Of a stretch of DNA of 12,452 nucleotides, positions 4,848-11,881 are shown one piece after another (the stretch's first letter is position 1; each line of letters opens with the position of its first letter). Location: the NCBI GenBank assembly GCA_913054525.1, contig CAJXHR010000007.1:1-12452 (forward strand), in the 5' to 3' direction. The stretch is from an uncultured bacterium. GTDB lineage: Bacteria > Patescibacteriota > Minisyncoccia > Spechtbacterales > HO2-43-30. The position numbers and the translations under genes were made by a program. The notes under the pieces are model-generated. The model was not told the origin of the DNA. It saw only the letters and a list, made by a program, of their open reading frames with translations, and made no database searches.

Positions 4848-6496
4848 TTTTTCATTTTCCTTACCTGCTCAGCACTATCTTTTCTGCTTTGAATCCGGTC
4901 TGCCTGCTCTCTCCTCATGTCTTGGAAGAAATTGACTTGCGGCCCAAACTCACCTTCAAATTCATCAAGTATAGACATATGCTCGGGCTCGGACCCGGCC
5001 ATCATGCGCATTTTATCCCCAAGCCGTCCGAGTTGCCGGGCCTCATTAACCTCCTCCTGCATCTCGCTCATCGCTTTTTTCTTCATCTCCTGCCAGAGAT
5101 ATTTTTTGTCCGGAGGGATTATTCCTTCCATTTCGCTTAGAGTTTGCAACATCTGGACGTCACGGAATTTTTCCATTTCTCCAAAAAAGTTATCAAGGTC
5201 TCCGGTCGACTCTGCCTGCTCAAATCGCTCGCGCATTTTTTGCTCCATCTTGCGCTTGATGTCCAAGACAGCTGTTATGGTATTGGGATCAAGATTGGTC
5301 TCGAGCTCCCTGATGATGCGCGCATCTTCCATTTTTCCGTCCTCAAGGTGCGCGATAAATACTTTTTTACGGGTCTCATCTTTTATTTGTTTCATGCGAT
5401 GCTCCACCCGTCTGCGAGATTTTTCGCGGGCTCTTTCCATTTCTTCGAATATCCCTTTTTCCATGCTAGTAAATGCCCCAAGGGAATCGAATGCCTCAAG
5501 GTGGCGGACTTCGTTGCCTCCTATTTTTTCTATATATTTGCTGAATACTTTTCGTTCCTGTTCGTCTATTCTACTAAATTCCTCCTCAAAAGCTTTCGAG
5601 GATTGTTTGATGGCGTTTTGGATAGCGCCTCTCGCCCGCTCCGGTACAAAATCCTTCATCTCCTCCAGCATCTCTATGTGCTTGAAGTGGCGGAACGAAC
5701 AACTTCCTTTTTGTTCCCTAAGGGCCTCGCTAAATTTTTGCTGGAGTACCTCCGGCTCAACAATGGCGGCCATGCCCCGGGAAAAATGTCTCATTGCCGC
5801 GATTTTTGCTTCCTCAATTTCAGGGGCGATATTTTCGCGTTTTTTCATAATTGCACCCAAAATTTTGTGATGCTTAATCTGGTTACCGGCAGTTCTTTTG
5901 ACAATCTCTTCCACCCTTGCTTTATCGGGAACAGTTTTTAATTTGTTGAGCTCGGTTTTTGTGCGCTCAACTTCTCTTGCGTATTTTTCTACTGCTCTTT
6001 TTACTATTCCATCGTCAGCCCCCTTTTCCTCAAGGGTTTTTGCTATCATGAGATCTTCACTGGCGAATCTTTCTTTAAGCTCCACCCGTTGTATGGGGTC
6101 GCGCGTGGTAACTGTCTGGACTGTCCTTGTGAGCCCCCGAAGGGCTCTTCTGAACGGGTTGGTGAAGTTTCCTACCGATTGTTCCGCCACTCCAAGATCT
6201 GCGGCTGTAATATTTTCATCTAGGGCCACGAGTTGTTCTGCCCGGGAATCTGCGATGGCAGCTTCCATTTGGGCCGGTACTCTGATGTCTCCTATGGGCG
6301 TAGGTATGCCTCCGTCTTCATCTTCGTCCCCGCCTTCTTCTCCCGGTTCTTCGTCGGTTACCCTATCTCCGCCGGGTGATGGTCGGTCTTCCTCTACTTC
6401 CTGCGCGTTTACGGGTAAAATCGCCATGGCAAAGAGCAGGACGAAAGATAAGGCAAAAATGCTAATTACAAAACGCAAACTATGCGTTGCGGGCAT
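4808..6496 (-). CDS. Secreted, helical repeat protein with a DUF5667-like N-terminal region
   Basis: A 562-residue protein of unknown function. Residues 1-31 are a signal peptide (Arg8, hydrophobic core 9-27, cleavage after V-N-A31), so it is exported. An acidic Gly/Glu/Asp linker (32-63) follows. Residues about 105-190 (NPFRRALRGL, then DPIQRVELKERFASEDLMIA) resemble the DUF5667 pattern common in Patescibacteria. From about 206 to 515 I see six degenerate helical repeats of 55-62 residues, starting near 206, 268, 330, 392, 447 and 505, each opening with an xxHLExLxxh-like segment. There is a single cysteine (C266) and no catalytic motif. It begins 15 bases after thrS without a Shine-Dalgarno, so it probably depends on read-through from dnaE-thrS. 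The reading frame appears to shift near its end (see 4704-4847); the full product would be about 597 residues. A scaffold or cell-surface role is a guess. Confidence 0.85.
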   Translation of the reverse strand: MPATHSLRFVISIFALSFVLLFAMAILPVNAQEVEEDRPSPGGDRVTDEEPGEEGGDEDEDGGIPTPIGDIRVPAQMEAAIADSRAEQLVALDENITAADLGVAEQSVGNFTNPFRRALRGLTRTVQTVTTRDPIQRVELKERFASEDLMIAKTLEEKGADDGIVKRAVEKYAREVERTKTELNKLKTVPDKARVEEIVKRTAGNQIKHHKILGAIMKKRENIAPEIEEAKIAAMRHFSRGMAAIVEPEVLQQKFSEALREQKGSCSFRHFKHIEMLEEMKDFVPERARGAIQNAIKQSSKAFEEEFSRIDEQERKVFSKYIEKIGGNEVRHLEAFDSLGAFTSMEKGIFEEMERAREKSRRRVEHRMKQIKDETRKKVFIAHLEDGKMEDARIIRELETNLDPNTITAVLDIKRKMEQKMRERFEQAESTGDLDNFFGEMEKFRDVQMLQTLSEMEGIIPPDKKYLWQEMKKKAMSEMQEEVNEARQLGRLGDKMRMMAGSEPEHMSILDEFEGEFGPQVNFFQDMRREQADRIQSRKDSAEQVRKMKKTSSEKELKKIPR

Positions 6497-6511
6497 AATC
6501 GTAAATTAATT

Positions 6512-8248
6512 TTAATGTAATTCTATTTTAACATTTTTTACGAATTCTTCGAGTGTGGATAGTCCTATATCGCCCATTTTACGGTCTCTGACAGAGATTT
6601 TTTTGGACTTTTCCTCTTTTTCACCGACTATGAGAAGGTAGGGGATTTTTTGAAGCTGTCCTTCTCGTATTTTTTTGCCGAGGGTTTCATTTTCTTCCCG
6701 GATACTCACTCTTAAGTTTTCGTTCAGCAGGCCCTCTGCTACACTTTTTGCGTATGCATTAAACTTTTCGCTTACGGGGATTACCCATATTTGCTCCGGC
6801 GCAAGCCAGAGAGGGAAGGCGCCGGCGTAGTGCTCGATGAGCATGGCCATAAAGCGCTCCACAGACCCCATAAACGCGCGATGCATCATAACAGGCGTTT
6901 TTTTGGAGCCGTCCTCTCCCGTGTATTCGAGATTGAATCTGCTTGGCAGATTAAAATCCAGCTGTATAGTGGAGAATTGCCATTGCCTTCCGAGGGAATC
7001 CTTAGCCATAAAGTCCATTTTGGGGCCGTAAAATGCGGCCTCACCCTCCACGGGCTCGTATTTTATTTTTTGTTTTTTGAGCAGGGCTTCCATCTCCTTT
7101 TGGGATTTTTCCCATGTTTTGTCATCTCCAAGATATGCTTTTTTGTTTTTTTCATCGCGAAGAGACAGCCGGACCCAATAATCTGTCAGATCGACTGCCT
7201 TTGCCAGTTCCTGCTGTATTTTTAGATTTATTTCAAATTCCTGCGCTATCTGATCTTCGCGCAGGAAACAATGGCCGTCATCTTGTGTGATGCAGCGCAC
7301 TCTTACCAGCCCCCCAAGTTCTCCTGCTTGCTCATCGCGATATACAGTGGTCGTCTCGAAGTACCTGACGGGCAAATCCTTATAGCTTCGCATTTGAGAT
7401 TTATAAATCTGGATGTGATGCGGGCAATTCATCGGCTTGATAACAAACTCGCTGTCAGCGCCCTTCACATAAAAGAGGTCTTCTTTAAATTTTTCCAGGT
7501 GTCCGGATATTTTGTAGAGCTCCGGTTTTGCAAGGTGGGGGATCCACACTTCTTCATATCCGTATTTTCTTTCAAGATTTTCTACAAAGTTGGTTAGAAT
7601 GTTTCGTATTATTGTGCCTTTTGGTGTAAAGAGGGGGAGCCCCGATCCCACTAGCTCCGAAAAGGTGAATAAGCCAAGTTCTTTGCCGAGCTTTTTATGA
7701 TCTCTTTTTTCTGCTTCCTCTTGTTGTTTGATATATTCTTCGAGCTCTTTTTTTGTATTGAATCCTACGGCATAAATGCGGGTAAGCATTGGATTTTTTT
7801 CACTGCCTTTCCAGTAGGCTCCTGCAACGCGTGTAAGCTTAAACGCATCAAGCGGCAAATCCTTCGTATTTTTTACATGTCCGCCGCGGCAGAGGTCCAG
7901 AAACGTTTCGCCCATATGCACCATACCGACTTTGGATTCACCTTCTTTTTCAAGGTCGTCAATTAGCTCAAGCTTGTATGTTGCCTTTTCTTTTTTGAAA
8001 TGCTCCGTTGCTTTATCGGCGGGCCACTCTTCTTTTTTAAACTCATGGCCTTCTTTTGCGATCTTTATCATTTCCTTTTCAATCTTAGGCAAGTCCTTTT
8101 CGCTTATTTCCACATTGTCAAAATCATAATAAAAACCATTTTCAATCGTCGGCCCAATACCAAATTTAACGTCCGGATATAAGCGCTTTACCGCCGCAGC
8201 CAAAAGGTGGGCGAAGGAGTGGCGCGTATTTTCTATGGAGTTTGACAT
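6512..8248 (-). CDS. thrS: Threonyl-tRNA synthetase, TGS-less form
   Basis: ThrRS is a class II synthetase that charges tRNA(Thr) and hydrolyses Ser-tRNA(Thr). At 578 residues it is about 62 shorter than the E. coli enzyme at the N-terminus: the TGS domain is absent and the protein begins directly in the editing domain. Editing residues H10, H14 (HSFAH), C120 and H124 (CRGGH) are all present. The catalytic zinc ligands are C275 (MNCPHH), H326 (DDGHCF) and H456 (MMHRAF), matching E. coli C334, H385 and H511. Motif 2 reads YRDEQAGELGGLVRVR, and the C-terminal anticodon-binding domain (about 480-578) is complete. ATG 8248 lies nine bases after the dnaE stop with no clear Shine-Dalgarno, suggesting translational coupling; TAATAT six bases before the ATG could instead serve as a weak internal -10. 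Confidence 0.98.
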   Translation of the reverse strand: MSNSIENTRHSFAHLLAAAVKRLYPDVKFGIGPTIENGFYYDFDNVEISEKDLPKIEKEMIKIAKEGHEFKKEEWPADKATEHFKKEKATYKLELIDDLEKEGESKVGMVHMGETFLDLCRGGHVKNTKDLPLDAFKLTRVAGAYWKGSEKNPMLTRIYAVGFNTKKELEEYIKQQEEAEKRDHKKLGKELGLFTFSELVGSGLPLFTPKGTIIRNILTNFVENLERKYGYEEVWIPHLAKPELYKISGHLEKFKEDLFYVKGADSEFVIKPMNCPHHIQIYKSQMRSYKDLPVRYFETTTVYRDEQAGELGGLVRVRCITQDDGHCFLREDQIAQEFEINLKIQQELAKAVDLTDYWVRLSLRDEKNKKAYLGDDKTWEKSQKEMEALLKKQKIKYEPVEGEAAFYGPKMDFMAKDSLGRQWQFSTIQLDFNLPSRFNLEYTGEDGSKKTPVMMHRAFMGSVERFMAMLIEHYAGAFPLWLAPEQIWVIPVSEKFNAYAKSVAEGLLNENLRVSIREENETLGKKIREGQLQKIPYLLIVGEKEEKSKKISVRDRKMGDIGLSTLEEFVKNVKIELH

Positions 8249-8257
8249 AGCTTTATA

Positions 8258-11200
8258 TTACAACTCTTTTACCTCTTCGCACAATATCTTTAGCTCCCCA
8301 TCCTTGTCCGAGAGGCGGCCTTTTACCCGGATTGTTGCCCCGTCCCGGAATATATCAGGATTCTTTGCAAGAAGCGAGGGGAATACGAGACCTTCTATCT
8401 TGGCTGTTAAGTCCTCAATGCCTATAAAAAGCATTGGCTGGCCGGCCTTAGTTACAATTTTTTGAATCCCCGAAATTATCCCCCCAATAGAAATCATCTT
8501 GCCGGCATCCTTTGATTTAAGGTTTTTTACTTTTGTGAATGATGCAAGTTCCGCCTTATGCTCCTCAAGGGGGTGGCTCGAAACATAGAACCCCAAAAGT
8601 TCTTTTTCCCAGGCAAGGGATTGCTTCTTCGGGGCGGGTTCTGTCTCCTCAAGGCGAAGCGAGCTTGCAAATGTGGGCTGATCGGCAAATAAACTTATTT
8701 GCGATGAATTTTGTAGAGTTTTTTGATTTTTTGAATATTTAAGAAGCGTGTCTATATTCGCAAGGAGCTTGCTGCGCTCTGCAAGATTGTCAAACGCTCC
8801 GCATTTTATTAAGCTCTCCAGGGATTTTTTGTTCAAATCTTTATCGCGCACCCTCTCGAGAATATTTTCAATGCTTTGAAATTGGCCGTGCTTGTCTCGT
8901 TCCTTGATTATCTCCCCCACTATATGCTCACCGACATTTTTTACCGCGGCAAGCCCGAACCGTATCCCTGCGGGGCTAACAGTAAAATGCTGGTCGGACT
9001 CGTTGATATCCGGTGCGAGTACTTTTATGCCCATTGTTTTGCACTCATCCATAAGGGAAGAGATGCGGTCAATGTTTTTCTGCTCTGCGTTTAGGATCGC
9101 TGCCATAAACTCGGAGGGGTAATGTGCCTTGAGGTAGGCGGTCTGGAAGCCGACAGTTGCGTAACAGGTAGAGTGGGCTTTGTTGAAGCCGTATCTTGCA
9201 AACGGCTCCACGAAATGGAACAGCTGTTCCGCGGTGGCTTTTTGAATTCCCCGATCCATCATGCCCTGTACAAATTTTTCGCGTTGTTCGTCTAATAATT
9301 CTTTGATTTTTTTACCAATGGCTTTGCGGAGCACATCTGCTTCCGAATAGGTAAACCCGGCAAGCTCCCGGGCAATCTGAAGGACCTGCTCTTGATAGAC
9401 CGCGATGCCGTAAGTGCTTTTTAGAATTGGCTCAAGGTCCGGATGAAGGTAGGAAATTTGCGTTCTGCCATGCTTTCGTTCGATAAAGTCGGGGATAAGC
9501 TCCATGGGACCGGGCCGGTACAATGCTATCATAGCGATAATATCTTCAAACGCCGTGGGCTGGAGTTCTTTAAGATAGCGCCGCATGCCCGCTGATTCCA
9601 GTTGAAAGATTCCAACAGTGTTTGCCTGGCGGAATAATTCAAGGGTTTTTTCGTCATCCAGGGGTATTTCGTCCATCTTGATTTCTTTCCCATAAGCTCG
9701 CTTTATTTGCTTCCTCGCGTTTTCTATAATGGTGAGATTTTTGAGTCCCAGAAAGTCCATTTTTAAAAGTCCAAGGTCTTCGATTGCGTGCATTTCGTAT
9801 TGGGATATTTGGGCTGTGCTGCTTTGAGAAGATAGCTGAAGGGGCACGGAATTTGTCAGAGGTTCTTTTGTGATTACAACTCCGCAGGCATGGGTGGATG
9901 CGTGCCGCGCAACGCCCTCTAGCTTTCTTGCGGTATCTATCAAGCGGCGAGCGTCCCTGTCGCCTTGATAGAGAAAAGCAAATTCTTGGCTTTCGCGCAG
10001 GGCTTGCTCAAAATTCATCATCATCGGGATGGTTTTGGCGACTTTATCGCAAAATTCATAGGGGTAGTTGAGCGCGCGCCCGACGTCGCGCACTGCCGCG
10101 CGCGCAGCCATAGTCCCGAAGGTTATTATTTGGGCAACATTTTCACGGCCGTATTTTTCCGAAACATATTCGAGCACCTCGTCGCGTCTGATGTCTGCAA
10201 AGTCAATGTCTATATCAGGCAGCTCGTTTCTATCTATCTGAAGGAATCTTTCAAAAATGAGATCGTATTTTAAGGGATCTATATCCGTAATATTGAGCAG
10301 ATAAGAAGCTATTGAGCCCGCGGCAGATCCTCTTCCGGGGCCAACCACTATACCCCTGCCTTTTGCCCAGTTTACAAAATCTTGGACTATAAGGAAGTAT
10401 GAGGCAAAACCCATTTGCTTGATGACATCAAGTTCATAATCCAGGCGTTCTATTACCTTGGATTCGTTATATTTACTCCCGTACCGTACCGCCAGTCCTT
10501 TTTCGCAAAGTTCTCGCAAGTATTCATCTTGGGTTTTTTCTTTTGGCACCTCAAAATACGGCAGTTGATATTTTCCAAGCTCAATATCGGTGTTGCACAT
10601 ATCCGCGATTTTTTGCGTGTTTTCGAGGGCACTGGGAATATCATTAAAGGCCTCGGCCATTTCCTGGGAGGACTTCAAGGAGAAATCCTCATCTTTCATT
10701 GTAAGTCCCCGTTTTTCGTCGGTGATTTTGTCGCCTGTCTGAATGGCAAGAAGGATGTCTTGAGCTTCCGCGTCTTGGGGGCGTAGATAATGTGAATCCT
10801 GTGTTGCAACAACTGCAAGGGAAAGTTTTTTGCTAAGCTTTCTAAGTTCGCTGTTTAGTTTTATCTGCTCCGGTATATTGGGGTGATGCTGGAGCTCAAG
10901 ATAAAAATTTTCTTTGCCGAATATATCGGTATATTCAGCTATCAAGCTCTCGGCTTCGCTTTTGTTTCCGGACAATATTGCCCTTGAAATTTCTCCGCTC
11001 AGGCATCCCGAAAGCGCAATCAGTCCTTCGGAGTGCTCCCGGAGCAGTTTTTTGTCCACTCGCGGTTTGTAGTAAAATCCTTCAAGATGGGATTTGCTTG
11101 AGAGTTGTATGAGATTTTTGTAGCCCGTGTTGTTTTTGGCGAGAAGTATGAGGTGGTACCGCTTGTCGTCAATGCCGGGCTGCTTATCGTGCATTGACCG

Positions 11201-11419
11201 CGCGGCTACGTACGCCTCCATTCCAAAAATCGGTTTAATGCCACGTTTTTTTGCTTCTTTATAAAATTCTATATTGCCGTAAAGTACACCATGGTCTGTA
11301 ATCGCAACAGAGTCCATGCCAAGTTCCTTTGTGTAGTCCAAAAGATCGGGGATTTTTGAGAGGCCATCCAAGAGAGAGTAGTGGCTGTGCACATGCAGAT
11401 GAGTAAATTTTGGATTCAT
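8258..11419 (-). CDS. dnaE: DNA polymerase III alpha subunit
   Basis: DnaE is the replicative polymerase. I choose ATG 11419 (1053 residues, starting MNPKFTHLHVHSHYSLLDG) over in-frame TTG 11440, which would place the start before the -10 element. In this numbering, the N-terminal PHP domain has an intact HLHVHSH motif, DHGVLYG and QDSHYL, so metal-binding residues look retained, unlike E. coli. The catalytic aspartates are D402 and D404 (PDIDIDF) and D555 (MDFLG), at the E. coli positions. GPGRGSAAGS, RHASTHACGV, YRPGPM and FNKAHS are also family motifs. A clamp-binding QISLF begins at residue 907, followed by an OB fold; the protein ends there, about 100 residues short of E. coli DnaE, so the C-terminal tau-binding domain seems absent. 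First gene of dnaE-thrS-secreted protein. No Shine-Dalgarno; probably leaderless. Confidence 0.98.
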   Translation of the reverse strand: MNPKFTHLHVHSHYSLLDGLSKIPDLLDYTKELGMDSVAITDHGVLYGNIEFYKEAKKRGIKPIFGMEAYVAARSMHDKQPGIDDKRYHLILLAKNNTGYKNLIQLSSKSHLEGFYYKPRVDKKLLREHSEGLIALSGCLSGEISRAILSGNKSEAESLIAEYTDIFGKENFYLELQHHPNIPEQIKLNSELRKLSKKLSLAVVATQDSHYLRPQDAEAQDILLAIQTGDKITDEKRGLTMKDEDFSLKSSQEMAEAFNDIPSALENTQKIADMCNTDIELGKYQLPYFEVPKEKTQDEYLRELCEKGLAVRYGSKYNESKVIERLDYELDVIKQMGFASYFLIVQDFVNWAKGRGIVVGPGRGSAAGSIASYLLNITDIDPLKYDLIFERFLQIDRNELPDIDIDFADIRRDEVLEYVSEKYGRENVAQIITFGTMAARAAVRDVGRALNYPYEFCDKVAKTIPMMMNFEQALRESQEFAFLYQGDRDARRLIDTARKLEGVARHASTHACGVVITKEPLTNSVPLQLSSQSSTAQISQYEMHAIEDLGLLKMDFLGLKNLTIIENARKQIKRAYGKEIKMDEIPLDDEKTLELFRQANTVGIFQLESAGMRRYLKELQPTAFEDIIAMIALYRPGPMELIPDFIERKHGRTQISYLHPDLEPILKSTYGIAVYQEQVLQIARELAGFTYSEADVLRKAIGKKIKELLDEQREKFVQGMMDRGIQKATAEQLFHFVEPFARYGFNKAHSTCYATVGFQTAYLKAHYPSEFMAAILNAEQKNIDRISSLMDECKTMGIKVLAPDINESDQHFTVSPAGIRFGLAAVKNVGEHIVGEIIKERDKHGQFQSIENILERVRDKDLNKKSLESLIKCGAFDNLAERSKLLANIDTLLKYSKNQKTLQNSSQISLFADQPTFASSLRLEETEPAPKKQSLAWEKELLGFYVSSHPLEEHKAELASFTKVKNLKSKDAGKMISIGGIISGIQKIVTKAGQPMLFIGIEDLTAKIEGLVFPSLLAKNPDIFRDGATIRVKGRLSDKDGELKILCEEVKEL

Positions 11420-11426
11420 TGTTTCG

Positions 11427-11435
11427 ATTATATCA
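11427..11435 (-). promoter_or_regulatory. Extended -10 of the dnaE promoter
   Basis: On the minus strand TGATATAAT carries a perfect TATAAT (plus-strand 11427-11432) with an extended TG. The -35 position has only TTTGTA (11450-11455, 17-base spacer). The hexamer ends seven bases before ATG 11419, so the transcript should begin at or next to the start codon. The same TATAAT-N7-ATG spacing occurs at 4420-4435. Confidence 0.7.
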
Positions 11436-11447
11436 CCCAATAGCTTA

Positions 11448-11475
11448 TTTACAAATTCTTAGCTGGTGATACTAT
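11448..11475 (+). promoter_or_regulatory. Promoter of the small membrane protein gene
   Basis: TTTACA (11448-11453), a 16-base spacer and TACTAT (11470-11475) preceded by TG at 11467-11468. Its -35 overlaps the dnaE -35 position on the other strand, so the two promoters are back to back. Transcription would begin near 11482, leaving a leader of about 40 bases with a Shine-Dalgarno. Several other A/T-rich hexamers are nearby, so the exact -10 is uncertain. Confidence 0.5.
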
Positions 11476-11521
11476 ATAAACAGTAATTTTACAGATTTTC
11501 TTAATGCAGAGAGGTGGCTTG

Positions 11522-11839
11522 ATGAAGAAAATGAGCTGGGGAGTAGTTTTCGATGCGTATCTAAAGAAGAGGGGAGGCTGGCTTTGGGCGCTGTTTGCTG
11601 TAATCTGGGGGATTAAGATAGCAGGGCTTGGCGGGGCATTGCTTACCGCGATTCTCGTGATTATCATGGGTTGTTTGATGACGCGTCTTTCGTTTATTAT
11701 CTGTAGAAATTCCTACGGCGCTGGTGAATGTGGCGAGATTGTCAGCAGGGCGAATAATTTTTGCGGGAGATGCAGAGGAGAAGTTCCTGAAAATCTCAAA
11801 TATTTATGGAGGAGACAAGGACCCCCCGAAAACCCCTGA
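11522..11839 (+). CDS. Small membrane protein with a zinc-ribbon-like tail
   Basis: A 105-residue protein of unrecognised family. GAGGTGG (11511-11517) lies four bases before ATG 11522, which I prefer to ATG 11504 because the latter lies upstream of this Shine-Dalgarno. Residues 1-18 are basic and amphipathic, 20-36 and 38-54 are two hydrophobic, probably membrane-spanning segments, and 61-87 is a Cys-rich tail. The tail CGEIVSRANNFCGRC (70-84) strongly resembles the second part of a double-knuckle zinc ribbon; the first cysteine of the first knuckle is missing (Ala67), unless C61 takes its place. The tail would face the cytosol or outside depending on topology. Its last residues (GPPENP) are encoded by the overlapping terminator. 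It diverges from dnaE and precedes rnhB, which has its own possible -10. No function can be assigned. Confidence 0.75.
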   Translation: MKKMSWGVVFDAYLKKRGGWLWALFAVIWGIKIAGLGGALLTAILVIIMGCLMTRLSFIICRNSYGAGECGEIVSRANNFCGRCRGEVPENLKYLWRRQGPPENP

Positions 11840-11860
11840 TAAAATCAGGGGTTTTATTTT
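11829..11860 (+). terminator. Intrinsic terminator over a stop codon
   Basis: CCCCTGAT (11833-11840) pairs with ATCAGGGG (11844-11851) around AAA, flanked by AAAA and TTTT that can lengthen the stem, then a T-rich run (11852-11860). The stop codon TGA (11837-11839) lies within the stem. It separates the small membrane protein gene from rnhB. Confidence 0.9.
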
Positions 11861-11863
11861 ATG

Positions 11864-11872
11864 TGGTAAAAT
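11864..11872 (+). promoter_or_regulatory. Possible extended -10 for rnhB
   Basis: TG-G-TAAAAT (TG at 11864-11865, hexamer 11867-11872) ends nine bases before the rnhB ATG and comes right after a terminator. Transcription would begin about two or three bases before the start codon. No -35 is evident and no Shine-Dalgarno is present, so promoter and gene both point to a near-leaderless mRNA. Confidence 0.5.
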
Positions 11873-11881
11873 TAAATAAAT

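Noticed and set aside
4730..5140. Plus-strand 136-codon frame beginning MARLGSRMSEEV
   Set aside because: It overlaps, in antisense, the 3' end and -1 tail of the secreted-protein gene, and starts after a terminator with no promoter or good ribosome site.
4917..5941. Long plus-strand open frames (317 and 265 codons) across the secreted-protein gene
   Set aside because: They are antisense to a gene with signal peptide and helical repeats, have Ser/Phe/Cys-rich improbable composition, and lack a Shine-Dalgarno.
11420..11440. TTG 11440 as the dnaE start
   Set aside because: It would add seven unconserved residues and lies upstream of TATAAT 11432-11427; ATG 11419 gives a standard DnaE N-terminus.
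11504..11521. ATG 11504 as the start of the small membrane protein
   Set aside because: The AGAGGTGG ribosome site lies after it and fits ATG 11522.
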